From Rathayibacter sp. VKM Ac-2856 (GTDB taxonomy: Bacteria; Actinomycetota; Actinomycetes; Actinomycetales; Microbacteriaceae): 64,000 nucleotides of DNA. Position numbers and translations under genes: made by a program. The DNA lies in NCBI RefSeq assembly GCF_013205055.1, contig NZ_JABMLF010000003.1:480340-544339 (forward strand). The letters are read 5' to 3'. The stretch's first letter is position 1. Each line of letters starts with the position of its first letter. The notes beneath the pieces were generated by a model that saw only the letters and a program-made list of their open reading frames with translations, had not been told where the DNA came from and searched no databases. Below are positions 58,852 through 64,000 of the stretch, piece after piece.

Positions 58852-59261
58852 GCACCGCATCCGTCAGCACCGCGTCCGGGAGCACCGTCCTCCTCGCCGT
58901 GGCCGGCGCGCACCTGCGCGACCAGCCGCTGCACCACCAGCTCGCCGACCGCGGCGCGGAGTTCGTGGCCGCGACGACCACGAGCGCCGACTACCGGCTG
59001 TTCGCCCTGTCGACCGTGCCGCCCAAGCCGGGCGTCGTGCGGGTCGCCGAGGGCGGCGCCGCGCTCGAGGTCGAGGTGTACCGGCTGACGGAGGCGGCCT
59101 TCGGCTCGTTCGTCGCCGCGCTCCCCCAGCCGATGGCGATCGGCTCGGTCACCCTCGCCGACGGCTCCCCCGTCAGCGGCTTCCTCGTCGAGCCGATCGC
59201 TCTCGCCGGCGCCGCCGACATCACCGCCCACGGCGGCTGGCGCGCGTACCTCGCCTCCTGA
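58848..59261 (+). CDS. Allophanate hydrolase C-terminal domain as a separate protein
   Basis: This 137-residue protein matches the small C-terminal domain of AtzF (LAVAGAHLRDQPLHHQLADR, YRLFALSTVPPKPGVVRVAE, VASGFLVEPIA-like GFLVEPIALAGAADITAHGG), a gamma-glutamylcyclotransferase-like fold that decarboxylates the amidase product. It has its own ATG overlapping the amidase stop, with an N-terminal Ser/Thr/Ala stretch as a new start. The frame is intact, so this is a split gene rather than a broken one. Confidence 0.8.
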   Translation: MSTASVSTASGSTVLLAVAGAHLRDQPLHHQLADRGAEFVAATTTSADYRLFALSTVPPKPGVVRVAEGGAALEVEVYRLTEAAFGSFVAALPQPMAIGSVTLADGSPVSGFLVEPIALAGAADITAHGGWRAYLAS

Positions 59262-59275
59262 CGCGCCCCCGCCCC

Positions 59276-59371
59276 CATGCTGGTCGAGTAGCGCGCAGCG
59301 CGTATCGAGACCCACGTCTGCACGACGGTGGATCTCGATACGCCCTCTTCGAGGGCTACTCGATCAGCATG
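59276..59371. repeat. Dispersed palindromic repeat, full two-headed copy
   Basis: It starts CATGCTGGTCGAGTAG and ends CTACTCGATCAGCATG, like the copy at 40022, with different loop bases. It lies right after the allophanate hydrolase operon. Confidence 0.75.
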
Positions 59372-59390
59372 GGCCCGCGCGCCCCTGCAT

Positions 59391-59470
59391 GAGGACGGGC
59401 GCAACGCGCTCCATCCGTGGAAACGGGCGCCACGCGCTCCATCCCCGGGGACGGGCGCCACGCGCTCCAT
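59391..59470. repeat. Three copies of a short GGGCGCCACGCGCTCCAT unit
   Basis: GACGGGCGC(C/A)ACGCGCTCCAT recurs three times with a spacing of about 28 bp, running into the next dispersed repeat. It is part of the same repeat cluster. Confidence 0.55.
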
Positions 59471-59562
59471 GCTGGTCGAGTAGCGCGCAGCGCGTATCGA
59501 GACCCACACTCTGCAGAACGGTGGATCTCGATGCGCCCGCTGCGCGGGCTGCTCGATCAGCA
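59468..59562. repeat. Dispersed palindromic repeat, full two-headed copy
   Basis: CATGCTGGTCGAGTAG at the left end and GCTCGATCAGCA at the right, near-identical to the copy at 59276. The two full copies lie 97 bp apart in tandem. Confidence 0.75.
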
Positions 59563-59599
59563 GGAGGGGGGCGCCCTCTGCGAGGCCGGGCCGGCGCGG

Positions 59600-60712
59600 C
59601 TAGATCGTGGGGAGGAGGATCTCGCGGACGAGGGCGTCGAGGCGGGCGTCGGCGTCGAGGAACTGGCGGAGGGTGCGGCGGGTGGCGCCGAAGGAGCCGA
59701 ACTCGTCGACGGTCATGCCGTCCTCGAGGTAGGCGCGGCGGAACTCGGGGAGCTCGAGCAGCGCGGCGAGGATCTCGGCCGGGACGGGGACGTCGATGCG
59801 CGCCGGGTCCACCTCGATGCGGTTCTCGTGGATCAGCAGCTGCCACTCGAACGGCGGCGAGACGACGAGGTCGCCGCCCACCAGCTCGGACCACTGCAGG
59901 TGGTTGCGGAACGCCGCCGAGAGGATGCGCGAGCGGTAGCCCCGCTCCTGGAAGATCCGGTACGCCTCCTTGAGCGCGGCGACGCCGGCCCAGTCGAGGT
60001 GCCCGGGGTGCACGAGGCGGCGGTCGGCCGCGACCGACGCCTTGATCCAGTCGTCGAGCCGCCCGCCCATGATCGTGACGACGGAGCCGAACTCGTGGTC
60101 CGGCAGCCCCTCGGCCGCGCGGCGGTCGAAGCCGCGCTCGATCGCCTCGGCGACGGCGACCGCCTGCGCGACGGTGAACGAGACGGTCGCGTTGATGCTC
60201 ACGCCCCGGTAGGTCGCCTCCTCGATGGCGCGGATGCCCGTCGCCGTCGCGGGGATCTTCACGATGATGTTCTCGGCCAGCTCCGAGAAGTGCACCGCCT
60301 GCGCGACCAGCGCGTCGGCGTCGCGGTGCAGCCGCGGGTCGGTCTGCACCGACAGGCGGCCGTCCCGCCCGCCGCTCGCGCGGAACGCGGGGAGCAGCAG
60401 CTCGGCCGCCTCGATCGACATCTGCTCGATGGCCAGCCAGCCGAGCTCGCTCTCGCCGGCGGTGGGGTGCGCCTCGGCCAGGGCGGCGATCCGCGGGCCC
60501 CAGACGTCGAGGTGCTTCTCGATCGTCGTCAGCGCGATGACCGGATTGCAGGTCGCCCCGACCGCGCCGAACGCGATGGAGCGGCGCAGCTCCTCGAGGT
60601 CGGCGGAGTCGTTCCAGAGGCTGGTCGCCGTCGCGGCGCCGGCCCGCAGCGGCTCGACTCCGGCGCTCGCTGCCTCAGCGGTCGGTGCGTCGGCGGTGAC
60701 GGTGGCGCTCAT
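59600..60712 (-). CDS. Transaldolase-family protein of the inositol locus
   Basis: This 370-residue protein has ATCNPVIALTTIEKHLDVWG near the N-terminus and the Schiff-base lysine region AENIIVKIPATATGIRAIEE, marks of the transaldolase fold. The ATG at 60712 follows GGAGAAG. Its place after iolD suggests it cleaves or transfers carbon in inositol breakdown, perhaps in place of the usual IolJ aldolase. That is inference: the transaldolase fold fits but the substrate is not shown. Confidence 0.75.
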   Translation of the reverse strand: MSATVTADAPTAEAASAGVEPLRAGAATATSLWNDSADLEELRRSIAFGAVGATCNPVIALTTIEKHLDVWGPRIAALAEAHPTAGESELGWLAIEQMSIEAAELLLPAFRASGGRDGRLSVQTDPRLHRDADALVAQAVHFSELAENIIVKIPATATGIRAIEEATYRGVSINATVSFTVAQAVAVAEAIERGFDRRAAEGLPDHEFGSVVTIMGGRLDDWIKASVAADRRLVHPGHLDWAGVAALKEAYRIFQERGYRSRILSAAFRNHLQWSELVGGDLVVSPPFEWQLLIHENRIEVDPARIDVPVPAEILAALLELPEFRRAYLEDGMTVDEFGSFGATRRTLRQFLDADARLDALVREILLPTI

Positions 60713-60761
60713 GGTCTTCTCCAGGGGATCGGGCGCCTCGGCGCCGGTGGCGGATCTGACC

Positions 60762-60795
60762 ATCGTAGACGATCAGTGTGCAAATGTCCTTACAT
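60762..60795. promoter_or_regulatory. Palindromes between iolD and the transaldolase-like gene
   Basis: ATCGTAGACGAT (60762-60773) is a perfect 12-bp palindrome and ATGTCCTTACAT (60784-60795) a second one with a 4-nt centre. They lie 50-83 bp upstream of the transaldolase-like start and could serve an internal promoter under an IolR-type regulator. Confidence 0.45.
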
Positions 60796-60807
60796 ACACC
60801 GGACTGG

Positions 60808-62723
<1,916 letters not shown>

Positions 62724-62724
<1 letters not shown>

Positions 62725-63668
62725 CAGTGCTGTCCTCCGGTGGTGCTGGTGTCGGTGCTCGTGTCGGTGCTGTCGGTCGTGTACGGCAGGCGGGGGTCGA
62801 TCTCCTGGTCGTCCCAGGTGCTGCGGATCCACCCGTGCGCGGGGTGGTCGCTGATCAGCCACGCGCGCTCGTCGCCGGGGCCCGCCATCACGTTGAGGTA
62901 GTAGAGGTCGTAGCCCGGGGCGGCGACCGCGGGGCCGTGGTAGCCGAAGGGGACGAGGGCGACGTCGCCGGTGCGCACGGTCGCGTCGATCGCGATCTCG
63001 CCGGCGGGCGAGGCGGAGGTGCTGAACATCCCGAACGGATCCGCGTCCGCGGGCGCCCGGACGCCGCGGCTGACTGCGGACTCGAAGTAGTAGATCTCCT
63101 CGAGCTGCGACTCGTGGCCGGGGACGTCCTCGTCGTGCTTGTGCGCGGGGAAGCTCGACCAGTTCTCGGCCGGGGTGATGACCTCGCAGACGATGAAGCG
63201 GTCGGCGTCGAGCGCGCCCGGGGTGCCGAAGTTGTGCACCTGGCGGCTCGAGCGGCCGGCGCCGCGCAGCTCCACGGGGACCTCCGCGCGCGGGACGTGC
63301 CGGCTGGGGTGCTCGACGGAGGCGGGCGCCTCCGCGATCGCGACGCGCCCCTCCCCCGAGACGGTCGCCGAGGACGACGCCGAGAGGTAGAGGACGTCGC
63401 TCGGACCGTCGAAGACCGAGGCCCGACCCTCCAGCACGGTGGTCTCCGACGCGTCCGAGCCGCGGTGCCGGACCGTGAACGATCCGGACAGGGGGACGAC
63501 GAGGCGCTCCAGACCGGCCGCGGGGAGCTCGACCTCGGCGCCGGCCTGCAGCTCGGCGACCCGGAGGCCGGTGTGCCGCCAGCCGGGCAGGCCGTCGTCG
63601 ACGACGCTCTCCCAGCCGTCGCGGGCGAGGGCTCCCCGCGGGAACAGCCACTCGTTGTGCGTGGTCAT
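62724..63668 (-). CDS. iolB: 5-deoxyglucuronate isomerase
   Basis: This 314-residue cupin-type protein has SGSFTVRHRGSDASE and FPAHKHDEDVPGHESQLEEI, the latter with the paired metal histidines and Glu, then YYFESAVSRGVRAPADADPF. It converts 5-deoxyglucuronate to 5-dehydro-2-deoxygluconate. Length and motifs match IolB. It is the first iol gene seen here; iolC, iolE, iolG or a regulator may lie to the right beyond the window. Confidence 0.9.
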
Positions 63669-63690
63669 CTCGGGCCTTCCGTCGTGGTGG

Positions 63691-64000
63691 GTGGGTCTCG
63701 ATACGCCGCTGCGCGGCTACTCGACCAACATGGGTCGGGCTGCGGCGGTGATTCGTCCGGCACGGACGCGTGGGTCTCGATACGCCGCTGCGCGGCTGCT
63801 CGACCAGCATGGTTCGGGCTGCGGCGGCCGAGCGGTCGGCGGTGGGTGGGTCTCGATACGCCGCCTGCGGCGGCTACTCGACCAGCATGGAACGGCTGCG
63901 CCGGCAGGGGTCGCGGGGCGGCCCGCTCCATGCTGATCATGCGGGGCGCGCCGCCCCCGCCATGCTGATCGAGTAGGGCGCGCAGCGCCCGTATCGAGAT
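63691..64000. repeat. Cluster of dispersed palindromic repeats at the right edge
   Basis: GTGGGTCTCGATACGCCG...CTCGACCA(G/A)CATGG copies start at 63691, 63770 and 63846, about 76-79 bp apart in tandem, and an opposite-facing copy (CATGCTGATCGAGTAG) begins at 63961 and runs off the window. No frame is present. The iolB promoter must lie within or beyond the first copy. Confidence 0.75.

Overview
The window is a stretch of very GC-rich chromosome from a Gram-positive actinobacterium. The best guess is Microbacteriaceae (Rathayibacter, Curtobacterium or Clavibacter type). The reasons are the codon use, GTG starts and 4-bp ATGA/GTGA gene overlaps throughout, a small DUF7882-type protein, HNH/DUF222 and DIP1984 family genes, LAxTG-type cell-wall sorting, and an intergenic palindromic repeat family with a CATGCTGGTCGAGTAG-like core. 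No rRNA, tRNA, CRISPR array, phage or intact insertion sequence was seen. About 76 genes or gene remnants are supported.

Left third (1-30 kb). A spore-photoproduct-lyase-like radical SAM gene and small family genes lead into a complete sugar-uptake and hydrolysis operon. This holds a lipoprotein binding protein, two CUT1 permeases and a GH3 glycosidase (10617 down to 5062), faced by a divergent LacI repressor with TTCGAA-core palindromes between them. Next comes a divergent four-gene group (12237-15885) of ketoacyl synthase III, family 2 glycosyltransferase, 3beta-HSD/OleD-like reductase and MBL-fold hydrolase, which looks like an undescribed lipid pathway. A PitA phosphate transporter set with a tandem DUF3349 protein follows. 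Then come VOC-family genes, a solo MbcA/ParS-like antitoxin behind a perfect palindrome, a MarR/VOC divergon with two identical operators, an M23 peptidase, a 395-bp tandem palindrome array, an SDR/acyl-CoA ligase pair, ArfB and an exported intradiol dioxygenase.

Middle (30-48 kb). Here are an alpha/beta hydrolase, an HNH/DUF222 protein whose C-terminus lies in a repeat copy, a methyltransferase, a sigma-like protein, and a junction where a TTPP-repeat surface protein and a DHFR-like gene have both lost their 5' ends. A MNT-type nucleotidyltransferase is followed by a 15-codon partner remnant, then a flavin disulfide oxidoreductase. An envelope-stress locus (41214-48132) carries several Asp23/Gls24 family proteins, small membrane proteins, an AraC regulator and an ECF sigma factor.

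Right third (48-64 kb). An MBL hydrolase and a cyclase diverge from a shared palindrome. A catabolic locus follows: solute:sodium symporter, TetR regulator, two DUF1989 proteins, a biotin-dependent urea/guanidine carboxylase and an allophanate hydrolase split into two genes. Two matching operator-like palindromes join symporter and catabolic operon into one TetR regulon. The DUF1989 pair points to guanidine rather than urea as substrate. The window ends in a myo-inositol catabolic operon (iolB, iolD, then a transaldolase-family gene) that probably continues beyond a cluster of dispersed repeats at the right edge.

Gene families are assigned from memory of motifs and architecture. No database search was run.
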